From CAZBME01 sp964645835 (GTDB lineage: Bacteria > Desulfobacterota > Syntrophia > Syntrophales > UBA8958), in assembly GCA_964645835.1 (NCBI GenBank), contig CAZYDG010000031.1:1-33352 (forward strand): DNA of 33,352 nucleotides. The letters are read 5' to 3'. Position numbers and translations under genes: made by a program. This document shows positions 4,830 through 13,876 of the stretch, piece after piece. Each line of letters opens with the position of its first letter. Position 1 is the stretch's first letter. The notes below the pieces were generated by a model. It was not told the DNA's origin. It saw only the letters and a list, made by a program, of their open reading frames with translations, and did no database searches.

Positions 4830-7079
4830 TTGAACAGCCGCTTAAAAAATTTAATCACCGTTTCCCCTATTAAGATTACTTTTTTTATTATCATTTTCGC
4901 TGTCATTGCTTTTTTTGCCGATACGCCTTTTTTCCGTTTTATGGAGTTGAAAACCCTTGACCTGAGGATGGTCTCACGCGGCGCTGTTGCCCCAAGCGGC
5001 GAAGTAGTCATTGCGGCCATTGACGAAAAGAGTTTGAGCGAACTGGGCCGCTGGCCCTGGTCCCGGACTGTCATTGCCAAGCTGGTCGATACGTTGAAGA
5101 AAAATGGCGCCAAAGCCGTCGGTTTCGATATCGTTTTTTCCGAACCGGAGGCGAGTTCCAGTATGAAAACCATCACCCAGCTTTCCCGAGAGATGAACGC
5201 CATGGGGATTCGAGATCCCCGTATGGCTAAACTGTTAAAGGAAAAACAAATGGGGTCCGATTCGGATGCCGCCCTGACCAGGTCTTTGGAGAAGGCCGGC
5301 AACGTGACCCTGGGGTATTTCTTCCACACTTCCAAAAAGGATCTTGCCCACGTAAGCGCCAAAGAGATGGAAGATGCGGAAGCGCTTATCGGCAATTCCC
5401 GTTATCCCATGGTCAAGGAACGGGCTAAACCGGATGAAATGAACATCATCCATGCCTTTGCGGCCAATCCGAACTTGAAGAATCTATCCCAGGCCGCCGT
5501 CAACAGCGGATACTTCAATGCCTTTCCCGATCCTGACGGTGTGATCCGCTGGGCGCCCCTGGTCGTCAAGCTTGGTGACAACTACTACTTCTCTCTTGCC
5601 CTGGCCACCCTGCTGCAATATCTGGATATGCCCATGGCCAGCCTGACCCTCAATGAGGCGGGTGTCGAATCCATCCGGCTGGATGATTTTGCCATCCCCA
5701 CGGATGAAAGCGGCCGCTTGTTGATCAATTACCTGGGGCCGGCCCGTACCTTCCCCCATTACTCTATTTCGGATATCCTTCGCGGCCGAGTTGATCCGGG
5801 TATATTCAAGGACAAGATTGTCATCGTCGGCGCCACGGCAACGGGCATCTATGACCTTCGAGTGACGCCATTCAGCAATGTCTATCCGGGTTTGGAGATC
5901 CATGCCACAGTCGTGGACAATATCCTCAATCAGAATTTTTTGGAGCACTCTGCCGTAACGACCTTTGTGGACGTCTGTTCCATAATTATCCTGGGTCTCG
6001 TCGTCGGATTGATTGTGCCGAGGCTGCGCGCCGTCTACGGCGTTATTGTGATCCTTGCCATGCTGGTCGCCTTTGTCGTCGGGAATACCATGATATTCAT
6101 CTATCTGCGGACATGGCTCAATATGATCTATCCGCTGTTTACAATGGCAACGATATATCTGATGATCACAGTATATCGTTACATTACGGAAGAACGGGAG
6201 AAGAAAAAGATCCGTGGCGCCTTCCAATACTACTTGACAGCCTCCGTCATGAACGAGATCCTGAAGGACCCAACGAAACTCAAGCTGGGCGGCGATAAGA
6301 AGGATCTGACGGTCATGTTTTCCGATATCCGGGGATTTACAACCATTTCCGAAAAACTGACGCCACAGGAACTGGTCCATCTTCTGAACGAATACCTCAC
6401 TGCCATGACGGATATCGTTTTCAAATACAACGGCCTTCTGGATAAGTATATTGGCGACGCCATCATGGCCGTCTGGGGCGATCCCGTCGATCAGCCCGAC
6501 CATGCCCTGCGGGGATGCCGGACGGCACTCGATATGATGGAGACCCTGAAGAAGCTCCAGGTCAAGTGGCAGCAGGAAGGTTGGCCCCACGTCGATATCG
6601 GCATCGGCATAAACAGCGGCGATATGGTTGTGGGCAACATGGGGTCCGACATGCGTTTCGACTACACAGTCATGGGCGATAATGTGAATCTCGGTTCCCG
6701 CCTGGAGGGGACGAATAAAGAGTACGGGACCCATATCATCATCAGTGAATCGACATACGACAAGGTCAAGGGAGATGTCTTCTGTCGTGAGCTGGACGCT
6801 GTCCGGGTGAAAGGCAAAAAACTTCCCGTCAAGATCTATGAGTTGATTTGCGACATGAATGATGCGCCGGTCCATGAGCCCTATGTACGCCTTTTCGAGG
6901 AGGGTCTTTCGAAATACAAGGAGGGACATTGGGACGAGGCCATTGCCCTGTTCAGAAAAACGCTGGACATAAAGCCTGAAGATCCACCGTCCCTGGTGTA
7001 TATCAGCCGGTGTGAGGCATTGAAGGAACATCCCCCCGAAGGCGAATGGGATGGAGTTTTCACTATGACGAAAAAGTAG
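4830..7079 (+). CDS. CHASE2-domain class III adenylate cyclase
   Basis: This is a 749-residue membrane-bound nucleotide cyclase that makes cAMP from ATP in response to a periplasmic signal. An N-terminal membrane helix (about residues 8-30) is followed by a CHASE2 sensor domain (about 35-370), with GRWPWSR and KIVIVGATATG typical of the family. Three closely spaced membrane helices (about 375-455) and the catalytic domain (about 490-670) come next. Metal-binding D499 (FSDIRGFT) and D543 (GDAIMAVWG), substrate lysine K539, and N620 and R624 of NVNLGSRLEG are all present, so it should be active. One TPR-like repeat lies near 687-725. The start is taken as TTG 4830, which has AAAGGAGG at 7 nt. 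The in-frame ATG at 4824 is too close to that site, and GTG 4797 lies inside repeat A. It is followed after 9 bp by alr, so the two are probably co-transcribed. A guanylate product cannot be excluded. Confidence 0.9.
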   Translation: MNSRLKNLITVSPIKITFFIIIFAVIAFFADTPFFRFMELKTLDLRMVSRGAVAPSGEVVIAAIDEKSLSELGRWPWSRTVIAKLVDTLKKNGAKAVGFDIVFSEPEASSSMKTITQLSREMNAMGIRDPRMAKLLKEKQMGSDSDAALTRSLEKAGNVTLGYFFHTSKKDLAHVSAKEMEDAEALIGNSRYPMVKERAKPDEMNIIHAFAANPNLKNLSQAAVNSGYFNAFPDPDGVIRWAPLVVKLGDNYYFSLALATLLQYLDMPMASLTLNEAGVESIRLDDFAIPTDESGRLLINYLGPARTFPHYSISDILRGRVDPGIFKDKIVIVGATATGIYDLRVTPFSNVYPGLEIHATVVDNILNQNFLEHSAVTTFVDVCSIIILGLVVGLIVPRLRAVYGVIVILAMLVAFVVGNTMIFIYLRTWLNMIYPLFTMATIYLMITVYRYITEEREKKKIRGAFQYYLTASVMNEILKDPTKLKLGGDKKDLTVMFSDIRGFTTISEKLTPQELVHLLNEYLTAMTDIVFKYNGLLDKYIGDAIMAVWGDPVDQPDHALRGCRTALDMMETLKKLQVKWQQEGWPHVDIGIGINSGDMVVGNMGSDMRFDYTVMGDNVNLGSRLEGTNKEYGTHIIISESTYDKVKGDVFCRELDAVRVKGKKLPVKIYELICDMNDAPVHEPYVRLFEEGLSKYKEGHWDEAIALFRKTLDIKPEDPPSLVYISRCEALKEHPPEGEWDGVFTMTKK

Positions 7080-7088
7080 AGGATTGCC

Positions 7089-9041
7089 TTGCCGGACATT
7101 CAGACATACAGAAGCTGGGTCGAGGTCGATCTCGATAATTTTGAAAAGAACTGGAAGGAAATGAAGCGGCTCATCGGCCCTGACGTGAAGATCCTTCAGG
7201 TTGTCAAGGCCGATGCCTACGGTCATGGTGCCATAGAAATTGCCGATGTGGCCCTGAAAAACGGGGCTTTCTGCCTGGGGGTGGCCAATGCCGACGAGGG
7301 TGTGCAACTCCGCGTCGGTGGTATCAATGTGCCTGTAATCGTCTTGAGCCCGTCTCCCGTCGGCGAAATCGGTGAAATCATCAAATACGGCATGACCCCC
7401 TCCGTATCGGACCTCCATTTTGCCGAAGCGTTGCAGGACCATTGCCGCAAAGCCGCCATACGCCTGCCCATTCATATTGAGGTGGATACGGGCATGGGCA
7501 GGGGCGGCATCCTTTGCTATGAGGCCATGGACATCATCAGCCGGATACTCGAATTTCCCAACCTCTTTGTTGAAGGGATATTCAGTCATCTGGCCTCAAG
7601 CGAGACCCTCACGGACGAAAATGACCAGCAATGGGCGCTTTTTCAGGACTTGCTCAATCGGCTTGCCGCAGCGGGTATCCGCATTCCCATACGTCATATG
7701 TCAAACAGCGGCGGCATCATGAATTACAGCCGGTTCAATCTCGATATGGTGCGTCCGGGCCTCATGTCGTTCGGGATTCACCCATCACCGGAAACCAGAT
7801 CGCAGGCGCGGCTCTATCCCGTCATGGCCTTCAAGACGCGCATCGTTTTATTAAAAGATTTTCCTGAAGGTTACGGCATCGGCTATAACCATACATACGT
7901 CACGCCGCGCCCCACGCGGATTGCAACGATTCCTGTCGGCTATGGTGACGGCTACGGTGTTATACTCTCAAACCGTGGTGAGGTCCTTATCCGTGGGACA
8001 AGGGCCCCTATCGTCGGACGAGTTTCCATGGATATGTGCACGATAGATGTATCACATATTCACAATTGTGAGGTCGGAGACGAGGTGGTACTCATGGGCA
8101 CTCAGGGCGGAGAGTCGATTTCCGCAAACGACGTGGCTGAACGGGTAAAAACTCATGCCTATGAAATCCTGTGCGCCATGGGGAAGCGGGCGCCCCGCGT
8201 GTTCCTTCAGGCGGGGAAGGAAAACGCCGTCCTGCCGCGCCTGCGCCGGATATTTATCCCTGAAAAGGAAAAATCCATCGCCAGAATTGACAGTATGATC
8301 CGCCATTGCTTCCAGGCGCGGGCCTGCAACGAAGAAATGGGTGATGCCATCTTTTATGAGATGTTCGAGACACTCTTCGGCAAGGAAGACCGGCAGTTGG
8401 AACTCAGGGAAAATTTTCACTACGACATCACTGTTGCCGAATTCTCGGAAGAGGAGATCGTTGCCGTTGGCTATCGTCCCGATACTCTGCGGGTTACGAC
8501 CCATATCGAATACCGCAAAGAGTTGAAACATCATGAATTCATGATCGGCTGTGCCTTCGATAATGAGCAGCTTGCCGCCCTGTTTCAAGACCCCCGGTGT
8601 GAATACCGCTGGGTCATGAATCGGGGGGACAATCCGGTTATGGAACGGGATTTCCGGGTATCCCGTGTGCGCATTGATGAGGAGGATGTTCCCATAATAC
8701 GCACGGAGACCACCGACCGGGGCTACGAGGTCTGGTGTGGCTCTGCCGGTCTGAAGAATAAGATCAACAGCCAGGTCAAGGTGACCATTGAAATCTTTAC
8801 AAAGAAGGCAAAAAGCAATAACATCTTTTCCGTTTATCTGGTCTATCCTACGCGGGGCCTCGATATTTCCTTCAATTACGAAAAGGCGAGGTTCAGGCAT
8901 GTCCGCGAGATCAGCTTTTTTGCTGGTAAGCATCCCTATCCTGAGGTAAGGAGGGACCGGGGAAAATCGATTAAAATCAAGGTCAGCGATGATTCGTGGA
9001 TTTTCCCCAACAGCGGTGTGACATTTATTTGGGATTTATAA
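7089..9041 (+). CDS. alr: alanine racemase with large C-terminal extension
   Basis: This is a 650-residue protein whose first 375 or so residues are a complete PLP-dependent alanine racemase converting L-Ala to D-Ala for peptidoglycan. K40 in VVKADAYGHG carries PLP, Y266 in GIGYNHTY is the second catalytic base, and GYGDGYG and SMDMCTIDV are conserved family motifs. Normal Alr is 360-380 residues. Here about 270 more follow, with a predicted beta-rich character (motifs VAVGYRPDTLRVTTHIEY, YEVWCGSAG and the terminal PNSGVTFIWDL). I do not recognise this extra domain and see no frameshift or internal start that would separate it. The start is TTG 7089, 9 bp after the cyclase, with AGAGGA upstream. 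A ddl gene follows after 17 bp, so D-Ala made here can feed D-Ala-D-Ala synthesis. Confidence 0.9.
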   Translation: MPDIQTYRSWVEVDLDNFEKNWKEMKRLIGPDVKILQVVKADAYGHGAIEIADVALKNGAFCLGVANADEGVQLRVGGINVPVIVLSPSPVGEIGEIIKYGMTPSVSDLHFAEALQDHCRKAAIRLPIHIEVDTGMGRGGILCYEAMDIISRILEFPNLFVEGIFSHLASSETLTDENDQQWALFQDLLNRLAAAGIRIPIRHMSNSGGIMNYSRFNLDMVRPGLMSFGIHPSPETRSQARLYPVMAFKTRIVLLKDFPEGYGIGYNHTYVTPRPTRIATIPVGYGDGYGVILSNRGEVLIRGTRAPIVGRVSMDMCTIDVSHIHNCEVGDEVVLMGTQGGESISANDVAERVKTHAYEILCAMGKRAPRVFLQAGKENAVLPRLRRIFIPEKEKSIARIDSMIRHCFQARACNEEMGDAIFYEMFETLFGKEDRQLELRENFHYDITVAEFSEEEIVAVGYRPDTLRVTTHIEYRKELKHHEFMIGCAFDNEQLAALFQDPRCEYRWVMNRGDNPVMERDFRVSRVRIDEEDVPIIRTETTDRGYEVWCGSAGLKNKINSQVKVTIEIFTKKAKSNNIFSVYLVYPTRGLDISFNYEKARFRHVREISFFAGKHPYPEVRRDRGKSIKIKVSDDSWIFPNSGVTFIWDL

Positions 9042-9058
9042 AAGGATTGTTTTAACTC

Positions 9059-10114
9059 ATGAAAAAATTACGTGTCGGAATCATTATGGGAGGCATGTCG
9101 TCGGAACGGGAGGTTTCCTTAAACAGCGGCAGAAACGTTTACGACAACCTCGACCCTGAATACTATGAAGGTATTCCCGTTTTTATGGACGCAGATGGCG
9201 CCCTGTGGATTATTCCCTGGCAGCTTGTATCACAGAATACAACCGTCGATATCGCCGAGCACCTGGAAGAGCAGGCGCATCGGATTGCATATGAATCCCT
9301 GAAGACGGAAATCGAATTCGCCTTTATCTGCCTCCATGGCAAATACGGCGATGACGGCTGCATACAGGGCCTGCTGGAGCTTCTGAAAATTCCCTATACG
9401 GGGCCCGGTGTTCAGGCCTCTGCCCTGGGAATGGACAAGAATATGCAGCAAAAGGTGCTCCGGGCGTCTGGTTTAGGAACACCCGAAAGTATTGTCGTTT
9501 TTCAAAAGGAGTGGAATGAAGACGGAGAGCGGGTGAAGGAGCAGTTGTTGACCCGGTTTTCCCTGCCTTTTTTCGTGAAGCCGAGCCGTGAAGGTTCCAG
9601 CATGGGCGTATCCATGATCCGTGAGGCTTCGGATATCGAAAATGGCTTGAACGAAGCTTTCCGATGGGATAATGCCGTCCTTGCGGAAGAGGCTCTTTCG
9701 GGAATCGAATTTTCGTGCATTATACTGGAAGACGAAGATGGATTCCGCGCCCTGGACTTGACGGAAATCCGTCCCCAAAGCGCATTTTACACCTATGACG
9801 ACAAATATATGCCCGGCCGGTGCCGGAAATTCACACCGCCAAAAAATATTGCTCCGGATGCCGTGGAAAAGATCAAGGCAGAGGCTGTGCGGGCATTCCG
9901 AACCTTAGGATTCCGATCCTACGGCCGCATCGACGGTTTTTACCAACCCGATGGCCGGATTCTCATTACGGATCCCAATTCTTCATCGGGCATGGCGCCG
10001 TCGTCATTTTTCTTCGAACAGGCAGCCAGTGCCGGAATGTTGCCGTCCATGATCATCGGGACGCTTATCGAGAATGCCTTGCGGATTCATCGCGAGAAGC
10101 TGGGGCCATTATAA
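9059..10114 (+). CDS. ddl: D-alanine--D-alanine ligase, copy 1
   Basis: A 351-residue ATP-grasp enzyme that joins two D-Ala for peptidoglycan precursors. The N-terminal IIMGGMSSEREVSL with E16 binds the first D-Ala. HGKYGDDGCIQGLLELL and YTGPGVQASALGMDK are family signatures, and FVKPSREGSSMGVS is the ATP-binding loop. The omega-loop motif FYTYDDKY keeps the tyrosine typical of true D-Ala-D-Ala ligases. The C-terminal metal site reads TDPNSSSGMAPSS, whereas the usual form is E-x-N-T-x-P-G: Asp replaces Glu and the PG turn is changed. The enzyme may be active but is not standard. It is paralogous to the gene at 10967-12043 over its whole length, with shared blocks such as LHGKYG and GCIQGLLELLKIPYTG. 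A spaced AAAGGA precedes the ATG. Confidence 0.9.
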   Translation: MKKLRVGIIMGGMSSEREVSLNSGRNVYDNLDPEYYEGIPVFMDADGALWIIPWQLVSQNTTVDIAEHLEEQAHRIAYESLKTEIEFAFICLHGKYGDDGCIQGLLELLKIPYTGPGVQASALGMDKNMQQKVLRASGLGTPESIVVFQKEWNEDGERVKEQLLTRFSLPFFVKPSREGSSMGVSMIREASDIENGLNEAFRWDNAVLAEEALSGIEFSCIILEDEDGFRALDLTEIRPQSAFYTYDDKYMPGRCRKFTPPKNIAPDAVEKIKAEAVRAFRTLGFRSYGRIDGFYQPDGRILITDPNSSSGMAPSSFFFEQAASAGMLPSMIIGTLIENALRIHREKLGPL

Positions 10115-10170
10115 GGACATGAGAGGCAATTGAACTTACGACCCATATCAAACTCAGGAGGCATGGCTTT

Positions 10171-10953
10171 ATGAAAAAACGATTAAAGTATTTTATTGCA
10201 GCATTCGCTATGGTCTTTTCCATCGCTTTGGTCACTCAGGCTTACGCCATTGAATTAGGCGCACGGGCCTATATGTGGTTTCCGGATTTCAAGACGTCGG
10301 ACGCGCAGTCAACAAGCGGCGGTGTTAATGGTTCAAATATCAACATGAAAGACATGCTTGGCATCAGCAACAAAGCCACCTATGCGGTGGAGGCTTATGG
10401 CGGCGTGGGGCGCCATCATGCGAGCTTTTCCTATACCCCATTCGGCTATACGGACAACACGGTTTTATCCTCCAGCCTGAATTTCAACGGCGCGACTTAC
10501 AACGCAGGGACCGGCGTCAAATCTGAGTTGTCATTTTCCATGTTCGACCTCAAATACCAGTTCGATCTCCTCAATATGGAAAACATCCTGGCGGGCTTTT
10601 CGGTAGGGCCTATGGGACAGATAAAATTTTCAACGGGAAGCTTTAAAATGACCGCTCCCGGCGCTGGTCTCGATCAGAACAAATCCTTCAATTCCGTATT
10701 GCCCATGGTAGGCGTGGGCGCCCACATCGGACTCATTGCCAAACTGCTGGAGGCCAGATGCCAGATAACGGGGGGCGGGTACAGTTCCGGTAACTATTCA
10801 GTGGAAGCCTTGGCGGATGTGTCTGTGACGCCCTTTCCCTTCATGGCAGTCCACGGTGGTTACAAGATTGTGAAGTTGAAGATGGACGTTAACGACTATA
10901 CGATGGATTCCCTGTTTACCGGGCCATACATCGCTTTGACCGTTGGATTTTAA
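10171..10953 (+). CDS. outer-membrane beta-barrel protein
   Basis: This is a 260-residue protein with a clear signal peptide (MKKRLKYFIAAFAMVFS..., cleavage after QAYA near residue 26). The rest consists of alternating polar/hydrophobic strands rich in Gly, Tyr and Phe, beginning IELGARAYMWFPDF, and it ends in an aromatic residue (ALTVGF), the classic sorting signal for outer-membrane insertion. The size suggests an 8- to 10-stranded barrel. The ligand is unknown. An AGGAGG site precedes the ATG. It lies between two ddl paralogues and its last 11 bases overlap the longest possible reading of the second. This position suggests a role in the same envelope-related function, but that is inference. 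Confidence 0.75.
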   Translation: MKKRLKYFIAAFAMVFSIALVTQAYAIELGARAYMWFPDFKTSDAQSTSGGVNGSNINMKDMLGISNKATYAVEAYGGVGRHHASFSYTPFGYTDNTVLSSSLNFNGATYNAGTGVKSELSFSMFDLKYQFDLLNMENILAGFSVGPMGQIKFSTGSFKMTAPGAGLDQNKSFNSVLPMVGVGAHIGLIAKLLEARCQITGGGYSSGNYSVEALADVSVTPFPFMAVHGGYKIVKLKMDVNDYTMDSLFTGPYIALTVGF

Positions 10954-10966
10954 AATATTGGATAAA

Positions 10967-12043
10967 ATGATACCTATGGAAAACACTGAGAAAGCGAAAA
11001 GAACCGTCGGCGTGATCATGGGGGGCGTGTCGTCGGAAAAGGAAGTCTCCCTGGAAAGCGGGCGTAATATCTTCAGCAAGATGGACCGGAAATCGTATGA
11101 TCCCGTCCCTATCTTTATGGACAGTCAGGCCGGTCTATGGGAAATTCCCCTGAAACTTCTTATGCGCAATAGTACCCGCGATATCGAAGAGGATCTGGCC
11201 GAAGATGCAAAGCCGATTCCCTATGAATCCCTCAAGGATCGGGTCGATCTAGTCTTTCTCGGCCTCCACGGCAAATACGGCGAAGACGGATGCATTCAGG
11301 GGCTTCTTGAATTATTGAAGATTCCTTATACGGGTTCCGGTGTCCTGGCCTCCGCCATCGGGATGGATAAATACATGACCCGAAAAGTTCTGGCCATGGC
11401 CGGTATCGACGGACCGGCAACGGTCGCTGTGTCATGGAAATCCTGGATATCAGGAGGACACGATGAAATCATTGCCCGGATCGAAAAAGAGATCAGTTTT
11501 CCCTGCGTAGTGAAGCCCACACGGGAAGGGTGCAGTACGGCCGTTAAAAAAGTCGTTTCAGCAGCGGGAATCCCCTCGGCCCTGGAAGAGGCCTTCAAAT
11601 GGGACAGCATGGCCCTTGTGGAGGAGTTCATGGACGGGATTGAGGTAACCTGCGGCGTCCTTGGGGGAGATCCACCTACTGCCCTGACGCCTTCGGAGAC
11701 AATTCCCACGGATGACATCTTATCCCTGGAAGACAAGTTCCTCTATGGAAAAGGTGAAAACAAGACCCCGGCCCGTGTACCAGAAGAGGATCTGAAGAAG
11801 ATCCGCGACGTGGCCGTAGCATCCTTTGTTGCTCTTGAGTTGAAGGGTTATGCCCGGATCGATATGTTTCTTCGAAAAGATGGGCGCGTTGCGGTCCTGG
11901 AGCCCAATACCCAGCCGGGGATGACGCCTTCGACCGTGCTGTTTCATCAAGCGGCGGCGGCAGGGATCACGCAGACAGGCCTTATCAGCCGCATTATCGA
12001 GGCCGCCGTTGAGGCCCATGCCTCAAAGAAGGGGCCTTTATAA
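10967..12043 (+). CDS. ddl: D-alanine--D-alanine ligase paralogue, divergent
   Basis: A 358-residue ATP-grasp ligase related to the gene at 9059 (VIMGGVSSEKEVSLESGRN, LHGKYGEDGCIQGLLELL). It keeps the metal motif EPNTQPGMTPST, which is closer to the usual form than in copy 1. However, the ATP loop reads VVKPTREGCSTAVKKV where GSSVGVSKV is usual, and the omega loop (PTDDILSLEDKFLYGKG) lacks the FYDYEAKY tyrosine seen in copy 1. The second substrate may therefore differ, as in D-Ala-D-lactate or D-Ala-D-Ser ligases, although the VanA histidine motif is not visible either. The start is uncertain: TTG 10943, ATG 10967 and ATG 10976 are in frame, and GGA stands a few bases before 10967. It is probably the last gene of the cyclase-alr-ddl cluster. 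Confidence 0.85.
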   Translation: MIPMENTEKAKRTVGVIMGGVSSEKEVSLESGRNIFSKMDRKSYDPVPIFMDSQAGLWEIPLKLLMRNSTRDIEEDLAEDAKPIPYESLKDRVDLVFLGLHGKYGEDGCIQGLLELLKIPYTGSGVLASAIGMDKYMTRKVLAMAGIDGPATVAVSWKSWISGGHDEIIARIEKEISFPCVVKPTREGCSTAVKKVVSAAGIPSALEEAFKWDSMALVEEFMDGIEVTCGVLGGDPPTALTPSETIPTDDILSLEDKFLYGKGENKTPARVPEEDLKKIRDVAVASFVALELKGYARIDMFLRKDGRVAVLEPNTQPGMTPSTVLFHQAAAAGITQTGLISRIIEAAVEAHASKKGPL

Positions 12044-12147
12044 GCAAGAGTGCTCAGGAAGGGTTTTGAAAAGGGATGCCAGAATTATTTTTTCTTCCGT
12101 CTCTTTCAGGGACTGTGTCGCAATTAGGGTTTCTCTAATCGATTCAG

Positions 12148-12234
12148 TTGTAGCGCAGGACTTCAGTCCTGCTAATACTGGGCAATTTTAACACCATAAT
12201 CAAAACCGCAGACATAAAGGTCTGGACTACAGCA
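12148..12234. repeat. palindromic dispersed repeat pair (REP/BIME-like)
   Basis: TTGTAGCG-CAGGACTTCAGTCCTG (hairpin 12156-12171) is followed by an inverted relative with CAGAC/GTCTG and ACTACAGC ending at 12234. A related unit is at 16533-16556. It fills part of the 290-bp gap between the ddl cluster and mlaE, in which no gene is seen. Confidence 0.6.
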
Positions 12235-12333
12235 AGTCGGATGTAGCAAATATTTAAATTTCGGTACATTCTCTCAAGGGGTAGGTCAGGAGGGGGACGG
12301 GGTTAGGTTATATGGGCGGGGGAATCTTAACCA

Positions 12334-13113
12334 GTGAATAGCATTGTCGGCGCCATCGATCATGTCGGTCGTTCCGTTCTTTGGCTCCTGGAAGAAATGG
12401 GGCGGATGGTCAACTTTTTTCTGTCGGCCCTGGGTTGGATGATCAAGCCACCCCTGAGGCTCCGCCTTATCTTCAAACAAATGGAGTTTGTCGGCGTCCG
12501 GTCAATTTTCGTCGTTCTCCTCACAGGGACTTTTACAGGAATGGTGCTGGCCCTCCAGTCTTTTCACGGCTTCCGCATGTTCAGCGCCGAGAGCATGGTC
12601 GGCGCAACGGTGGCCCTGAGCATGACACGGGAGTTGGGGCCGGTTCTGACTTCCATTATGGTGACGGCCCGTGCCGGTTCATCCATGGCAGCGGAATTGG
12701 GAACCATGCGCGTGACGGAGCAGATCGATGCTCTTTACGTCATGGCGGCCAATCCGGTCAAATATCTGGTTGTGCCGAGGATTGTCGCCACGGTCATCAT
12801 GCTGCCATTTCTGACGATTGTCTCCGATTTCATGGGCATTGTCGGCGGGTATTTCGTCGGTGTGGAACTGCTTCATATCAATGCGGGTTCCTTTATGAAG
12901 AACATCTCCAAGATGGTGGAGCTCAACGATATTTATAACGGCCTTGTGAAAGCGGCCTGTTTCGGGCTGATCCTCTCTGTTGTCGGCTGCTACAAGGGAT
13001 TCAATACGACGGGGGGCGCAGAAGGGGTGGGCCGGGCGACAACGGAAGCAGTTGTTCTTTCGTCCATCACAATACTGATCAGCGACTATTTCTTGACGGC
13101 CCTGATGTTTTAA
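12334..13113 (+). CDS. mlaE: MlaE-type ABC transporter permease
   Basis: This is a 259-residue inner-membrane permease of the MlaE (Ttg2B/YrbE) family, the membrane part of an MCE phospholipid transporter. An amphipathic N-terminal helix precedes the core. SIFVVLLTGTFTGMVLALQ, SMTRELGPVLTSIMVTARAG and AAELGTMRVTEQIDAL are strongly conserved family blocks. About five membrane segments can be drawn. The start is GTG 12334 with a G-rich ribosome binding region (GGGGG) about 10 nt upstream. The ATPase gene begins 1 bp after its stop, so the two are translated together. Confidence 0.93.
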   Translation: MNSIVGAIDHVGRSVLWLLEEMGRMVNFFLSALGWMIKPPLRLRLIFKQMEFVGVRSIFVVLLTGTFTGMVLALQSFHGFRMFSAESMVGATVALSMTRELGPVLTSIMVTARAGSSMAAELGTMRVTEQIDALYVMAANPVKYLVVPRIVATVIMLPFLTIVSDFMGIVGGYFVGVELLHINAGSFMKNISKMVELNDIYNGLVKAACFGLILSVVGCYKGFNTTGGAEGVGRATTEAVVLSSITILISDYFLTALMF

Positions 13114-13114
13114 T

Positions 13115-13861
13115 ATGATTAAGCTTATCGATCTACATAAATCATTCGGCAGCCAGAAGATCCTCAACGGTCTCCACATGGATATAGAGGACGGCAAGAC
13201 GACGGTGATCATTGGCCGCAGTGGCGGTGGTAAGAGTGTTCTCCTGAAGCACATAATTGGTCTTCTGAAACCCGATAGCGGTCAGGTGGTCGTTGACGGT
13301 GTGGATATTACCAAACTGGACGATCACGACCTCAACGATGTCCGGAAAAAATTCGGCATGCTCTTTCAGGAGGCAGCCCTGTTCGATTCCATGAATGTCT
13401 TTGATAACGTGGCCTTTCCCCTTCGGGAGCATACGGAAATGAAGGCGTCGGAAATCCGCGATGTTGTAACGGACAGGCTGCACGCCGTCGGGCTATCGGG
13501 TATTGAGCTCAAAATGCCGTCGGAACTCTCAGGCGGGATGAGAAAGCGGGTCGGTCTGGCCAGAGCCATTGCTCTGCGGCCGCGAATCGTGCTCTTCGAC
13601 GAACCGACGACTGGCTTGGACCCGGTCATGACGGAGGCGATCAACCAACTGATCATGAATACACAAAAGAGCTTCGATCTCACTTGTGTGGTCATCAGTC
13701 ATGATATTCAGTCCATTTTCAAAATTGGCCATAAAATTGCCATGCTTTACGAAGGACGGATCATTGCCTACGGGTCACCTGATGAGATTCAGACATCGGA
13801 GAATCCAGTGATCCGGCAGTTTCTTGCGGGTAGCACGGACGGACCGATCCGGATTATTTAA
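13115..13861 (+). CDS. mlaF: MlaF-type ABC transporter ATPase
   Basis: This is a 248-residue cytosolic ATPase of the MCE phospholipid transporter. Walker A is GRSGGGKSVLLK (about residues 34-45), the Q loop is MLFQEAALFDSM, the signature is LSGGMRKRVGLARA, Walker B with the catalytic Glu is IVLFDEPTTGLDP, and the switch His is in VISHD. The serine-glycine-rich Walker A and the GGMRKR signature are typical of MlaF rather than of amino-acid importers. It sits between the permease and the MCE-domain gene in the usual order. Confidence 0.95.
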   Translation: MIKLIDLHKSFGSQKILNGLHMDIEDGKTTVIIGRSGGGKSVLLKHIIGLLKPDSGQVVVDGVDITKLDDHDLNDVRKKFGMLFQEAALFDSMNVFDNVAFPLREHTEMKASEIRDVVTDRLHAVGLSGIELKMPSELSGGMRKRVGLARAIALRPRIVLFDEPTTGLDPVMTEAINQLIMNTQKSFDLTCVVISHDIQSIFKIGHKIAMLYEGRIIAYGSPDEIQTSENPVIRQFLAGSTDGPIRII

Positions 13862-13876
13862 GGTGCGGAGGTTTTT

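Noticed and set aside
5484..7589. 701-residue open frame on the minus strand
   Set aside because: It is antisense to the cyclase and alr genes, whose motifs and spacing are certain; the long opening is caused by codon bias in GC-rich DNA.
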